From Adiantum capillus-veneris (lineage: Eukaryota; Streptophyta; Polypodiopsida; Polypodiales; Pteridaceae), in assembly GCA_014529385.2 (NCBI GenBank), contig CM043947.1:126540891-126604890 (forward strand): a DNA stretch of 64,000 nucleotides. The letters are read 5' to 3'. The position numbers were made by a program, and so were the translations under genes. Below, in pieces: positions 21,016-31,526 of the stretch. Each line of letters begins with the position of its first letter. Position 1 is the stretch's first letter. The notes under the pieces are model-generated. The model had not been told where the DNA came from and did no database searches. It was given only the letters and a program-made list of their open reading frames with translations.

Positions 21016-21141
21016 CAGCACAAACAAGACAAACACACACACACACTCACCTTCCCCCACCCTCTCCATCATTCTCTTCCTTCCTCCTTGACCTCTTCCT
21101 CATCCACATTTGCGACTAGGAAAAAAATTCAGTTCCCTTCT
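18415..21141. other. unassigned sequence between two Copia pieces
   Basis: No gene is recognisable. It holds (GA)n at 18955-19002 and 19028-19044, and G-rich runs near 19415 and 20222. A short frame starts at the ATG at 20629 (MESSKSKKDNSTNTT, 23 codons), and a TATA-like ACTATAAAGCC lies at 20763. The last two features could be an LTR and leader of an unknown element, but nothing else supports that. Confidence 0.5.
20925..21014. repeat. compound (TC)n(TG)n microsatellite
   Basis: About 19 TC units are followed directly by about 26 TG units, then a short CA run at 21031-21044. Confidence 0.95.
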
Positions 21142-21236
21142 TGTTAGAAAATAGGACATAGCTAAATAGATATTTGAGTAGCTTACTTAATGGAGAGAGA
21201 CAAATTTTCACACGAGAAATTATAGAGTAGAGAGAG

Positions 21237-21287
<51 letters not shown>

Positions 21288-21884
21288 GCACACACGATAT
21301 ACGTGATTCACCCAATGTGGGCTATATCCATGGGAAAGCAGTCACCCAATGGCTTTAGGACTTAAAACAAGAAGTAGGTTAGAAAGAAATAATAATCTTA
21401 ATAGAGCTCCCGCCTTGCTTCACTCTCACCACCTCACACCCACCTTGTTGCATCAACTTCACACTTCAAAATGTGTATAGAAATGGCCTCCTTGTATAGG
21501 CCAAAAGGGCTACCCTCTCTCATAAGAGGCAGTTGTGTGTAGCCGCCCTTGTATAAACAAGTCTAAACTGGACTCTCCAATCTGCCCATGTGTGGCTGCC
21601 CTCCAGAAGACAAGTCTACCTTTGAAATCAACCATCGGCAATGGCCATTGACTTCCGACCACCGACCAACCGGCCAAACAATCGGTCATTTTTTTACCAC
21701 TTTCCGACCGCCGTCCAGCCATAATATTTCGGCAAAAAGGAATATTTTGGGGCCGTGAAAGTTTTGGTTTTTGGTGAGTGATTTTTATTTATGCACGATG
21801 GCTTCTCCTCATAAAGAGGGCCTTACAAATGTGTGTTTTTAATACAAAAATTTACAAGGGGTAAATCAGGCTTTATACTTAACA
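21142..21884 (-). repeat. 3' LTR of the minus-strand Copia element, 743 bp
   Basis: In the plus direction it starts TGTTAGAAAATAGG and ends TTATACTTAACA, the inverse of the LTR at 16496-17301. It contains a (GA)n run at 21233-21288. Confidence 0.87.
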
Positions 21885-21901
21885 ATTTCCCACTTGGAGA
21901 C
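21885..21901 (-). other. polypurine tract of the minus-strand Copia element
   Basis: The minus strand reads CTCCAAGTGGGAAAT immediately before the LTR, a usual Copia purine tract. Confidence 0.7.
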
Positions 21902-22052
21902 TGATCTTTAAACCAACCCTGTGACTGCGTTCCTTCCTGGCTTCTTATCCTTGAATGCTGATTGGAGATGAGCAAAAGCTCAACTTCTCCTTGTTGACCA
22001 TCTTTGTAAACATTGTCTGTAGGATTTTTACTTGTATGTACCTTTCCTAGCT

Positions 22053-22504
22053 TTAGCTGTTCTCTTTTAAAAGAGTGCATATGAAGTGATATCTCACCTC
22101 AATGGACTTTGTCCTTGAATGAAATTCTAAGCTCTTTGCAAGACGGATAGCACTTTGGGTATCAATGTATAAGACACAATTTTCTTGTTTGAATCCAAGT
22201 TCTTCTAAGAATCCGTGAAGCCACAGAACCTCTTTACTTACCTCCGTCATTGCTTAGAAAGTGAGACCACTTTTCTATAGATTTGAATCCCAACTTACTG
22301 TTATGCCTCCAATTGTGAAGATGTAGCCAGTAGTGTTCCTTTGAGTGTCTTTGTCACATGCCATATCGGCATCACCATACCTTGCAAGAAAATGTCAATG
22401 CCTCCAAATACCTCCAATGTCCTCTTTAGATACGTAAGTATCCACTTCACAGCTTGCCAATGCTCTTTACCTGGATTATCCATGAGCCTACTCACAACTC
22501 CCAC
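22053..22504 (-). pseudogene. Copia RNase H, frameshifted
   Basis: Two frames carry the domain: GKEHWQAVKWILTYLKRTLE (start of the connection) and WLHGFLEELGFKQENCVLYI followed by DTQSAIRLAKSLEFHSRTKS, the RNase H core with the conserved DTQSAI-type Asp. Between them, in 22250-22300, the expected strands are frameshifted. The end overlaps the region before the purine tract. The enzyme would degrade template RNA. Confidence 0.8.
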
Positions 22505-22559
22505 TACATGTGCAATATATGTCCTTGTCCAGAACCTACCCCTACAGCATATGGAACTT

Positions 22560-23190
22560 TAGACATATAGACTATCTGCTCTTATGTCTTTTGACACATA
22601 TCCTTGGTAAGTTTAAAGTGACTAGACAAAGGTGTAGAAACAGATTTTGCATCTTGCATTACAAACCTTTCTAGTACCGTCCTGATGTAATCCTCTTGAG
22701 ATAGCTTTAGTGGCTTCTTTGTCATGTCCCTTGATATCTTCATACCAAGTATCCTCTTTGCAGCACCTAAATATTTCATTGAAAAAGATTTAGATAGCTC
22801 TTCTTTTAGGTCTTTGATGTCCTGCATGTTAGTACTTGCAATCAGCATGTCATCAACATACAACATTAGGATGATGAACTTCCCCATCTCCCAAATTCTT
22901 CGTGTAGACGTAGTGATATGAGTTGCATCTTTTGAATATGTGATCCAACATCCATCGATCGAACTTCAAGTACCACTATCTTGATGCTTGCTTTAATCCA
23001 TACAAGCTCTATTTTAATCTGCAAACCATTTTCTCCTTACCTTTTACTTCATACCCCTTTGGTTGAAGCATGTAAATATCCTCCTCTAAGTCACCATGAG
23101 GGAATGTCATATTTACATCCATTTTCTCAAAATTTAAATCATGAGAAGCCGCAAGGTTTAAGACAAGCCTATTTTACAACATGAGAAATA
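22560..23190 (-). pseudogene. Copia reverse transcriptase
   Basis: The catalytic YVDDMLIA box lies in the frame at 22582-22887, with KSFSMKYLGAAKRILGMKI and LSQEDYIRTVLERF downstream, as in plant Copia elements. Upstream on the minus strand, MDVNMTFPHGDLEEDIYMLQ and MVCRLK, then a TAG, then SLYGLKQAS continue the finger and palm. The protein is interrupted by this stop and by others before 22887, so it is inactive. Confidence 0.83.
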
Positions 23191-23608
23191 TTTCATTGAA
23201 GTCAATACCTCTCTTTTGAGAAAACCCTTTACCACAAGCCTGGACTTGTACCTTTTCTTCCCACCTTCTTCTTCCTTCACCTTATACACCCATTTGTTCT
23301 ACAGTGCCCACTTAATTTAAGCAACTCAACCAACTCCCACGTTTAGTTGCGATGTAATGATTCCATCTCCACTTGCATACTCTTCATCCATTCTTCTTTG
23401 GATTCGTAATGCATAGCTTCTTTGTATGATGTGATCAAGAGATGGTTGAAGGAAGTAACAAACCTTTCTTGAGGTCTACTTTCTCTGTGGATCTTTGGGG
23501 GATAGGTTGAGCCTCCTCATTTGGTTGACATTGTTGCATGTTGTCATTGTTTTCACTCCTTGAGTCTTCATCGTCCTCAAGCTCCATGTACGCATCACCT
23601 GTTTCTTT

Positions 23609-24549
23609 TTATTTTCTTTCCAAGTAATCTTTGTACATATTTTTTTCGTTGAAAATTACATCCCTACTTCTAAAGATTTTACCATCTTCAGGATTCCATA
23701 GGTAATACCCAAAGTCACCTTCTCCATAGCCAATGAAGAAACACTTTTTGGACTTTGCATCTAGCTTTGACCTTAGGCTTCTTTCTATGTGCATGAAAGC
23801 CTCACACCCAAACACTTTGAAAAATGCATAATTCACCTGTTTACCTGTCGATGCCTCTTTTGGAACTCTTCCATCCAATGTCTTTGAATGTGATCGGTTG
23901 ATTAAGTACATATATGTACTTACAGCTTCCGCCCAAATCTCAAGCGATAGGCCTGCATGTAGCCGTATGCTTCGTGCTCGCTCCATGATTGTCCTATTTA
24001 TCTTTTCCAAAATCCCATTTTGTTGAGGTGTCCTTGGGGTTGTCTTTTGCCTCCGAATGCCATTGCTAGCACAAAAGCTTTCAAAAGCTTGGCTACAATA
24101 TTCGCTTCCATTGTTGTATCTGAGGCATTTAAACTTGTACCTGCTTCAATCTCCACAAAGTCTTTCCACCTTTGAAATATGGAAAACATATCGTATTTAT
24201 TCTTCATTACATAAACCCATGCCGCATCGTCTATGAATGTTACATAGTACAATGAGCCACCAAGTGATGGTGTATTTGCAGGACCCCAAACATCAGAATG
24301 AACCAACTCAAGTTTTTCATTTTTTCTTTCATTTCTTGATTTTTGAAATTTTATCCTCTTTTGTTTACCATAAACACAATCTTCACAGAACTCTAAGTCC
24401 ACTTCTTTCAAACCTGGTAGAATCTTTTTTGATTGAAGGATTTGCATTCCTTTGGCACTCATATGCCCAAGCCGGTAGTGCCAAACCCAATGTGAGCCCA
24501 ATCCCGTAGGTCCAAAACGAATCAACGATCGCGGAAAGAAAAAAATCAC
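23609..24549 (-). pseudogene. Copia integrase, with pre-integrase zinc domain
   Basis: The zinc-finger region reads WHYRLGHMSAKGMQ and CEDCVYGKQKRIKF, followed by the core LELVHSDVWGPA and YYVTFIDDAAWVYVM. A frameshift at about 24000-24060 separates it from MEKINRTIMERARSIRLHAG and NYAFFKVFGCEAFMHI, which carry the third catalytic region and the C-terminal GKEx-type part. The core is partly deleted around the second and third catalytic residues. It would insert the cDNA in the nucleus. Confidence 0.82.
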
Positions 24550-24922
24550 AGAATGCTACACACCCGCTCCAGAACTAGTTTGGGTACCAAAGAAAGAACG
24601 ATTTGTTCCACCTAGCTCAGGAAGGGGGGAGTCCCATGAAGCTTCTAGCTCCTCATGTAATGCATCCATAGAGGTAAAAGCTTCTCCACAGCCTCCACCT
24701 ACAATAGTGGACCTCCATAAAGCTACAAAGAAATCCACACCTCCCAATGTTCAAGAATCACCGGATGAACCACTTCAAGTTCGATCCTGGGAGAGTACCT
24801 TACCACCCTTGCAACTCGACAAGGCACCTAAGGTAATAGAAAACTACTGGCAAAAATTCCCACCTATTACCAACTGGAACAATTGGTTTCAAAGGGTGAT
24901 GAGCACATTTCAAACGCTATGA
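24540..24922 (+). CDS. unidentified open frame between two minus-strand elements
   Basis: An uninterrupted plus-strand frame ends at 24922 and reads, from about 24549, ELVWVPKKERFVPPSSGRG, then a Pro/Ser-rich stretch and SWESTLPPLQLDKAPKVIEN, NYWQKFPPITNWNNWFQRVM. No start codon is obvious at the left edge, because the sequence switches to the Copia relic there. I recognise no family. The composition (Pro, Trp, Lys in protein-like order) looks more coding than the neighbouring shadow frames. It may be a fragment of an accessory or gag-like frame of another retroelement. Confidence 0.3.
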
Positions 24923-25237
24923 TCTACCCAAGGAAGGGGATGTGTTTGTTGACTATCATCATTCACTCACTCCCCTCTCAACCTTCCTCCCTGACCTCTC
25001 AATCACCAATCTTAGGGAATGTATATATAAAGCCTTATACTCATAAAAAACAAAAATAATAAAGAGCAAGAGCAATTAGCAAACGAGTATGTAAAATAAA
25101 AGTCAAAACATTGACCAGACCTACACATTCACATCCGCTACACTGAAACAGAAACCTATGTCATCAAACACCTTTGATCCTCGAATGCAACGTTTCTTTA
25201 TTTTCTTGGAGCAAGTGCTACGTTTCTTACAAGGCTT
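24923..25237. other. AT-rich spacer
   Basis: No gene or repeat is recognisable. A TATA-like TATATATAAAG lies at 25021-25031, followed by an A-rich stretch. Confidence 0.4.
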
Positions 25238-26119
25238 CTATTTTTTTGCACTAGCTATGGTCGCTAAAGAAGCTTTAGGGACCCACTTGTATGTTTTCTT
25301 TGTTATATGAGGATGAGTCTTGTCAAAAGCTATATGCATTGCTTCTAGCATATTTAAGGGTACGAACATTTCATCCCCCTCAAGTGTTACCCAGGTCGTT
25401 CCCCTATTTCCCCAAGTATCTACGGTTGCTGCTAGGTGGACCCAATCCACATTGTCTGACTCAGTCATCCGAGGTAGTACATCCATATAAGGAGAATCTT
25501 CCCAAACATCAGTGTCCGCTTTACACGTGTAACAATACTGCAATGGGGCCGAGTGAACTGTGGTGTCAGATCTATGATCAATTATAAACATGTTTCCTAG
25601 GGGATTTACTCGACCCGTCACAAGATCCACTCGAATGACAGAATCTTGGAACTGCAGGTAGACATGGTTCTTAGACCAGTCATGCACCATTTTTGCTTCC
25701 CTCACGAAAGGACGTCCTAAGATCATCTCCGATGCCATAGTGTGTTTGGAGAAATCCATAACAATGAAGGTAATCCTTATTTTATGTCCAAAGAGCTTGA
25801 TCTTGAGATCTTCTAGCATCCCAATAGGTTTAACAATAGACCCATTGGCCATCTTCCCAACTATGGTTGTGGTCGCAAGGTGAGGTCTTCCCATAGTTTC
25901 CCAGCAATTTTTAGTCACAATGCTAACCCCAACGCCACCATCAAGGATTCCCTTCACAGTTAATCCCTTAGTAGTGATTGGTATGGTCGCATTGGATTCA
26001 TCACCCTCAAAGTATTGTCCCAACTTGTTAACAGGTATTTCTATAACAAGGTTCTCATCTAGGTTGGGTTGTGGATCTAAGTGTTCCTCCTCTATTGAAA
26101 TCTCCCCAGCTCCATCCAT
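25238..26119 (-). pseudogene. protease region of the Athila/Tat-like element
   Basis: A 293-codon frame contains the retropepsin fold: VKGILDGGVGVSIVTKNCWE (catalytic D-G-G near 25930), GKMANGSIVKPIGMLEDLKI, then MILGRPFVREAKMVHDW, the conserved C-terminal strand with LGRPF. It continues about 120 residues into an acidic linker ending YKWVPKASLATIASAKK. D-G-G in place of D-T/S-G also occurs in family A and element C here. RT should follow but is absent. Confidence 0.75.
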
Positions 26120-26167
26120 TTGTGCAAATTGTGGTAGCCCAAACTTTACTTCTCCATTGAGGAAGGC

Positions 26168-26878
26168 TCAAAGAGCTGAGACTAGCTCAGGGTCTTTATA
26201 TAGTTTGGACATGATGGTGGTTCTAACTTCTGAAGACATGAAATCCATCAATTTGGCAATGTTTAACGGCACCTTTTGGCCTTGAGTCCCTTGAAGTGGG
26301 GAAGATAGGATCTCCATTTCTTCGATAGGATCAAGTAGTCCCTCTGTAAACATTCTTTCCATCAAGAAGTGAGTACGCCCACTTTCCCATGACTTTAAGT
26401 CACTTTCTTCTTGGATGACACTAGGTATGGCTAAGGGTCTATGGTCTTGGTGAGATTGTTGTTGCGTAGGGAACACAGTGTCTGTAATCTAGATCTTCCT
26501 AGGTGCTGGTTCTAGATCTCGTTGGGTATCTTCTACCAAAATCCTTAATTGCTTGACTCGCTCAATCTCCTCTATAGGGTCTGGATAAGTTCCTATCTTC
26601 TTCTTGGATCCTGGCCATTGTGGCTCATAAAGATTTTCCTTGTTGGTTTTTATCTTCGTGGTCGTTTTGGTCTCCATGGTTTCACCTGAATCAGACTCTT
26701 CTTTAGCATCGTTCATATATACGGGGTCGTCACCAGTCCCTATGTTGGTCTTTGAACTGGGGTCTGACTTCGCTGCTTTTTGCGATCTCTTCCTTCGTGT
26801 TTTCTTCTTTTTCTGAGATTGGGCAATTGATGCCGTGTCTCTTTCCTCAAGAATATAATTTTGTTTTTGGAGCATCAA
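26168..26878 (-). pseudogene. gag linker of the Athila/Tat-like element
   Basis: Two consecutive minus-strand frames, 26489-26878 (basic, KKKKTRRKRSQKAAKSD and an acidic part) and 26168-26476 (LMERMFTEGLLDPIEEMEIL, QKVPLNIAKLMDFMSSEVRT), link the zinc knuckles with the protease. They are separated by a stop at about 26487-26489. Low similarity outside the lineage prevents a sharper assignment. Confidence 0.55.
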
Positions 26879-27439
26879 TCATGTGAGTACGTTTACTGGT
26901 ACCACAGGTGTACTTTGTGATGGCTCCTCGGTAACTTCAATCAAGTTTAACAGCGTGATCTTCGGTGCATTTGGATTATTTGGACATTGGGCAATCAAAT
27001 GATCTATGCCACATCGATTACACATGAGTATCGGCATTGTAGACGTGCTCGCTTGATTGGGTTGCATTAGTGTGGCATTCTTTTGTAGCCTAATAGGTCA
27101 CTCGGCTACACGATGTGGACCTCCACACTCATAGCATTGAAGAGGTGGTCTCTTAGCAGTGTAATTGATATTTTGGCCTCTTACCGCAAGAGCAGCTACT
27201 TGATATACAGGTTTGACTTGTCCCCAATAGTCCCCCATGTAGTATTGTGGACTTTCTTCAAGCACATCCATCCCATAGGCAATATTAGGATCTATATCTT
27301 CCTCACAGCCTTCCAAACAAGCAATAGATGACTCACAACCACTTGATTCACAGAAGTGATTCTCGGATGTGGTGGTTGTGGTCCTAGCACTGGAGGTGGT
27401 AACTCGGGGGGTTTCACTATGTGTAAAACACCATATCAC
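26879..27439 (-). pseudogene. nucleocapsid zinc knuckles of the Athila/Tat-like element
   Basis: Two knuckles are visible: CYECGGPHRVAE, where the final Cys codon is a TGA stop (TGC to TGA by one base), and CNRCGIDHLIAQC. Both have the spacing CX2CX3HX4C, one residue shorter than the usual CX2CX4HX4C. They would bind the element RNA. The 113-codon frame upstream ends at that stop, and the next frame restarts at 27067. Confidence 0.7.
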
Positions 27440-28386
27440 GTGCGTTCAAGACATGTTTGTAAAACCCCTTATCTGTGAATTTTGTTAAGAATATAATGTA
27501 CCCTTTTCTTTTAAAATCTGTAATTTTTTTTCAAACTTGAAAAAATAATGCACGTTTGTATATATATTTATGTAAGTTTTCATAACTTTAAATACCCTTA
27601 TGTTGAACTCACGTGATAGGTTACATTTTTATTAGGTGACCTCCCCGGGGGTGGTAAGGGTGTTGTTTGGACAACATTTTGGGCCCTAGGGACCATGTGT
27701 TGTGCTGTTTGTTCAAGAGGTGGGGCCGGCATCAATGCAACCTCGAGGTGTGTGTGTCCATGCTAAGGTTGGTCTATTGGCCATCGCGCGCTTAAATACT
27801 ATGCAATCGTTAGCTTGATGACCATCCCTCCCACAGGCATTGCAGTTCCCATTGAATTTTACTCTAAAAGTAGGGCATTCACTGGTACTATGCGGCTTCT
27901 ACCATCGGGTAATATGACCTCGGAGGGAAATAACTCTGAAGAGTCAAGAGGTGCAGTGAATGAAGTATTCATATGCACATTCTCTAAGGGCATAGGCTCT
28001 ACGTTGGTCATGAATGGAGAATCTACTTATCCACCCCCCTCATTTACATCATTAGCTCCATGTTCGGAGCGAGTGGCTCTACTAAAAGTTGCCTTCAGGC
28101 GGCTAAGCACGCTCGGCCCGGACCGCGGGCTCGTGGCATGCATATTTTGGCTTGAGCTATCGGGATTAGGCATTGGGAAACCCTCCATGTTGTCACAGTC
28201 AGAGGAAGAGTCACTAGCCGCTATGTTCGGGTCTTGGTTTGTACTACCTTGGGTCCCCGCCGAGGGCCCGGAACCTAAAGTAGGTAGATATTGAGAACTT
28301 GCATAAGTCGAAATTCTCTCTAGTTGCTCCATCTCTACCACACGACCAGAGCGCAGATGCATGTGCTTTTGACACCCTACAAGCAT
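27440..28386 (-). pseudogene. gag N-terminal region of the Athila/Tat-like element
   Basis: The frame at 28027-28386 begins MLVGCQKHMHLRSGRVVEME. HMHLRSG is the usual start of Athila/Tat-type gag. A Ser/Gly-rich stretch follows (PSAGTQGSTNQDPNIAASDS). The capsid part expected at 27440-28026 is not readable in one frame, and 27440-27640 is AT-rich. Only the first 120 residues are assigned with any confidence. Confidence 0.6.
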
Positions 28387-29088
28387 CGGCGAATAACCTC
28401 GAAGGTTAACCGCTTACTTTTTTAGGCGTCTGTTTTCTACGTTTTTAATGTTTTATTTTTTTGATTAAAGTGTGTGATAGCTCGAAACAAGCGTATCACT
28501 TAGAGGGTCGCTGTGTGCTTTACAGCACAATTTTTGGGCATCTGAAGTTCCGTTGGTCCTCAAAAAATCGATTTTTAGCTACGTGTGAAGCTAAAATTCG
28601 TAATTTAAAAAGCTTGGGTCTAGGAGATATTCCTGATCCCGGTCCTACCTTTAAATTTTATTTTATTTTTTTATTTTTTTTATTTTTTTTTAAGGATAAG
28701 GTCGCCGCGGCCTACGCGAGAGCACACACACACTCTATCTACCTACTTCTAACTAATACACCTATTGTTACACACTAACACACTCTATTAGCACTCACAG
28801 ATCTACTTCCTACTTACTGTACATTACATTACACAGAAAACTAAACAACCTTAATATACAGAGAATAAACACAGTACCTTTGAAAACTCCATTAACAAAG
28901 AAAACTAACAACCTTAATACACAGAGAATAAACACAGTACCTTTGAAAACTCCATTAACAAAAAAAATACACAGTATAACACAAAATCCTTCTTCTCAAC
29001 ACACACACCCTCCTTCCTTACCTTTCCTACAATTGAAATTGCACCAAAAAAGAAGCACAGAGTGCCATTTAAGCTTAGTGTATGGCAT

Positions 29089-29106
29089 TCCCCGGCAGCG
29101 GCGCCA
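29089..29106 (-). other. primer binding site, Athila/Tat type
   Basis: The minus strand reads TGGCGCCGCTGCCGGGGA, five bases after the LTR end. One base differs from the site at 32489 in another element. Confidence 0.85.
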
Positions 29107-29110
29107 AAAA

Positions 29111-29346
29111 TGTGCGCGTATGTCGCACGTGTCAATGCAAGGAACTTGCCGATACACCGCGTGCGAGCCACAAATGGCTCCAAGCACACAACAAGCCTAA
29201 ACTTGTAAGCTCAAAGATGACGATGGTGTGTCACTCACCACTCTACGCTTGCCTCGTGGAGGATTCCTTGCCACGAAGAAGAGGGAGACGCCGCTACGCC
29301 GCGCTCAACCGCCTCGCCGCCGTCGTGCCGCCGTAATGCTCCATCG

Positions 29347-29432
<86 letters not shown>

Positions 29433-29700
29433 TACACACACACACAAGGAGATGAAGAAGAAGAAGATGGAGATGGAGCAAGAGCACTCTTCAATTGCAC
29501 AAATGAGAGAATGAGTGAATTTTAGGTTTAGTTGACTTTTATATGAGCTCGCCCCATTCACACTTGGGCGCCCATACTTAGCCAACTAATCCCTTGAATG
29601 TTCCAGTTAGAGTGTGTCTCTCATCGACGATCACTCTTACCCTTTTCCTATTGGATCGACAAGCCCGGTACCTAACTCTACCAAGTAAATAATACAATCA
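29111..29700 (-). repeat. 5' LTR of the Athila/Tat-like element
   Basis: The inner end is fixed by the primer site (TGTGCGCGTATGTCGCACG in plus orientation). The outer end is uncertain and is placed near 29700 (AATACAATCA). A minus-strand TATA box, ATATAAAAG, lies at 29536-29544. The LTR carries a (CT)n(CA)n run at 29349-29430. Confidence 0.6.
29349..29430. repeat. compound (CT)n(CA)n microsatellite in the LTR
   Basis: About 25 CT units are followed by about 16 CA units. Confidence 0.95.
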
Positions 29701-29743
29701 TCCATCGTAGGTGATAGGGTGTCTGTGAGCCGTGAGGGTTAAC

Positions 29744-30165
29744 AACATGGTTCACCCAATGTGGGCTACATCCTTGGGAAAGCAACCACTCAATGGATTT
29801 AGTACTTCAAAGAAGAAGTAGGTTACAAAGGGATTATACTCTTAATAGAGCTCCCACTTTGCTTCACTCTCATCACCTCACACCCACCTTGGTGCATCAA
29901 CTTCACACTTCAAAATGTGTGTAGAAATGGCCTCCTTTTATAGGCCAAAAATGCTACCCTCTCTAATGAGAGGCAGTCGTGTGTAGTCTTCCTTGTGTAG
30001 ACAAGTCCAAATTGGACTCTCCAATCCGCCCTTGTATGGAGGCCCTTGAGAAGACAAGTCTGCCTTTGAAATTGGCCATCGGCCATTGACTACCAGCCAA
30101 CCGGCCAAGAAACCGATTGTTTTTCGATCACTTTCCGGTCGCCGTCTGGCCATAATATTCCGGTA
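29744..30165 (-). repeat. Copia LTR fragment (same family as 16496 and 21142)
   Basis: TTCACCCAATGTGGGCTACATC, TAATAGAGCTCCC, CCTCACACCCACCTTG, TTATAGGCCAAAA and GGCCATAATATTCCGG all match the inverse LTR at 21300-21730. The fragment begins where the other copies have their microsatellite and ends near the CCGG-rich part. Confidence 0.85.
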
Positions 30166-30814
30166 AAACACACCATGCACTCACTTTTCACATGCACATA
30201 CGCACTGAATGCACAAAATGGTGGTGGCCTAGACGACAATCAACACAAACGGAAAAGGCAATATTGGGATCATGAAGAAGGGCGTCTTGAAGGAAAATGA
30301 CAGATCCGGTCACATTCAATTCAGCGTCGATTTGTAGAAGCTGGAAATCATGACGATAAAAAGCAACACGAGTAGCATCCTAAGTGCCACGAGTGGGCCA
30401 AGGGCATATCCAAGCTAGCAACAGGAATTTTGTCCTAGTAGTCAATCAAATGATGGTTAAAACAGCAATCACCTATTTGTACCTACTCTCTTGTAATTCA
30501 AATATAAAGATTGTATATTCTCCCTCTCTCTAGTTGTGGTGGCCACCCACACACTAGGGGGAGCATCTAGCGGCACCTCCTTTCCAAATAAACAAAGACA
30601 TTGGGCACAAGAGCCATCTGCTCAGTCCCATATGTCTAAGATAAGATCGGCACTAAAATATTATCTCTAAATCTCCTCTCTTCTGCTATATAAAGGGAGA
30701 AGAGTTCACTCTCAGGGGAGCACAATCACAAGTTAGTAGATCTTAGAGAAAGAGGGTATGATAGCTATTACCACGCCAATGGTCATTAGGCATCCACAAT
30801 GCACCATTGAGAAT

Positions 30815-30896
<82 letters not shown>

Positions 30897-31100
30897 ATCT
30901 CTCTCTCTCTCTACCATAGCATAAAGGCTTTGTACAAACCATTAGTTAACACACACCAGTGCACTTCCCATTATGGCATCTTACAAGTCATACCAATAGT
31001 CTTAGCCGCATGATACGCCACGCACTTTGCTAGCACCATTGGCAAAGCAGTGTGGAATATTCCACTTCTTGGGTTCTAGATGGCGCCGTGCACCATGCGC
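30166..31100. other. unassigned sequence with a TATA-like motif and a long (CT)n run
   Basis: No coding sequence is recognisable. GCTATATAAAGGGAG at 30688-30702 looks like an LTR-type promoter, with a (CT)n run (about 30815-30912, interrupted by ATCTCTATCT) about 120 bp downstream. The piece could be an LTR remnant, but its ends are not visible. It stops at the LTR of element D (31101). Confidence 0.45.
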
Positions 31101-31526
31101 TGTTGGGAGATAATTGTGAGAAAGGTGAGGGCACTGGGCCCCTGGATTTGAGAGGTGTGGAAAACAAGGTGTAGCAGATACAATGTACCGATAGCAGTAT
31201 TTAAAACACGCAATCCATTTAATCCCCAGTTAATTGACAAAATCCATGATTAATTTCACTAATGGAGCTTAAATGCTCTTTACAAGAAGAAATCCTAGCT
31301 AAAACCACATGCTAAACAGAAAATTGATGGAATTCTCCTTACTCTGCCTTCTGCTTCCTGATTCGAATGGAGACTGTTAACAGTTTGAGATTAGGCTTCG
31401 TTCTGGCTATGGAGGCTCGGATACGGAGATTAAGAGGATGTGTTAAGAGCTTAAGAGTATTCCCCAATTTTTCTTCCCGTGAGGAAGAAGAGAGCTTAAG
31501 TTGATATCGATTATGAAGGCTTAAGG
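31101..31526 (-). repeat. element D 3' LTR, first part
   Basis: TGTTGGGAGATAATTGTGAG and the next 425 bases match 55331-55760 (TGTCGGGAGATAATTGTGCG...). This is the outer end of the element. The LTR is interrupted at 31527 by the coding-free element and resumes at 39168. Confidence 0.85.

Larger units (their letters stand above)
21142..24549 (-). mobile_element. 3' half of a Ty1/Copia element
   Basis: On the minus strand the order is integrase, RT, RNase H, polypurine tract and LTR, the 3' part of a Copia element of the same family as 16496-18414. The 5' half is missing from about 24549, where an unrelated plus-strand frame begins. Stops and indels are frequent. The base flanks do not match those of the 16496 LTR, so the two halves appear independent. 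Confidence 0.88.
25238..29700 (-). mobile_element. 5' half of an Athila/Tat-like Ty3/Gypsy element
   Basis: On the minus strand the order is 5' LTR (29111 to about 29700), an 18-nt primer site of the TGGCGCCG(T/C)TGCCGGGGA type, a long leader, gag, two zinc knuckles and protease. RT and everything downstream are missing beyond about 25238. The primer site and the MHLRSGR start of gag point to the non-chromodomain Athila/Tat branch. Several stops show decay. Confidence 0.8.

Noticed and set aside
16496-24549. The 5' Copia half (plus) and 3' Copia half (minus) as one element split by inversion, as in element D
   Set aside because: The bases outside the two LTR ends (ATTTC and AGAAG) do not match, the LTRs differ strongly in length and sequence, and about 100 codons between protease and integrase are missing. 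Two separate truncated copies are the better reading.
30166-31100. A complete LTR with TATA box at 30689
   Set aside because: No TG/CA boundaries with a primer site or target duplication could be found, so it is listed only as unassigned sequence.
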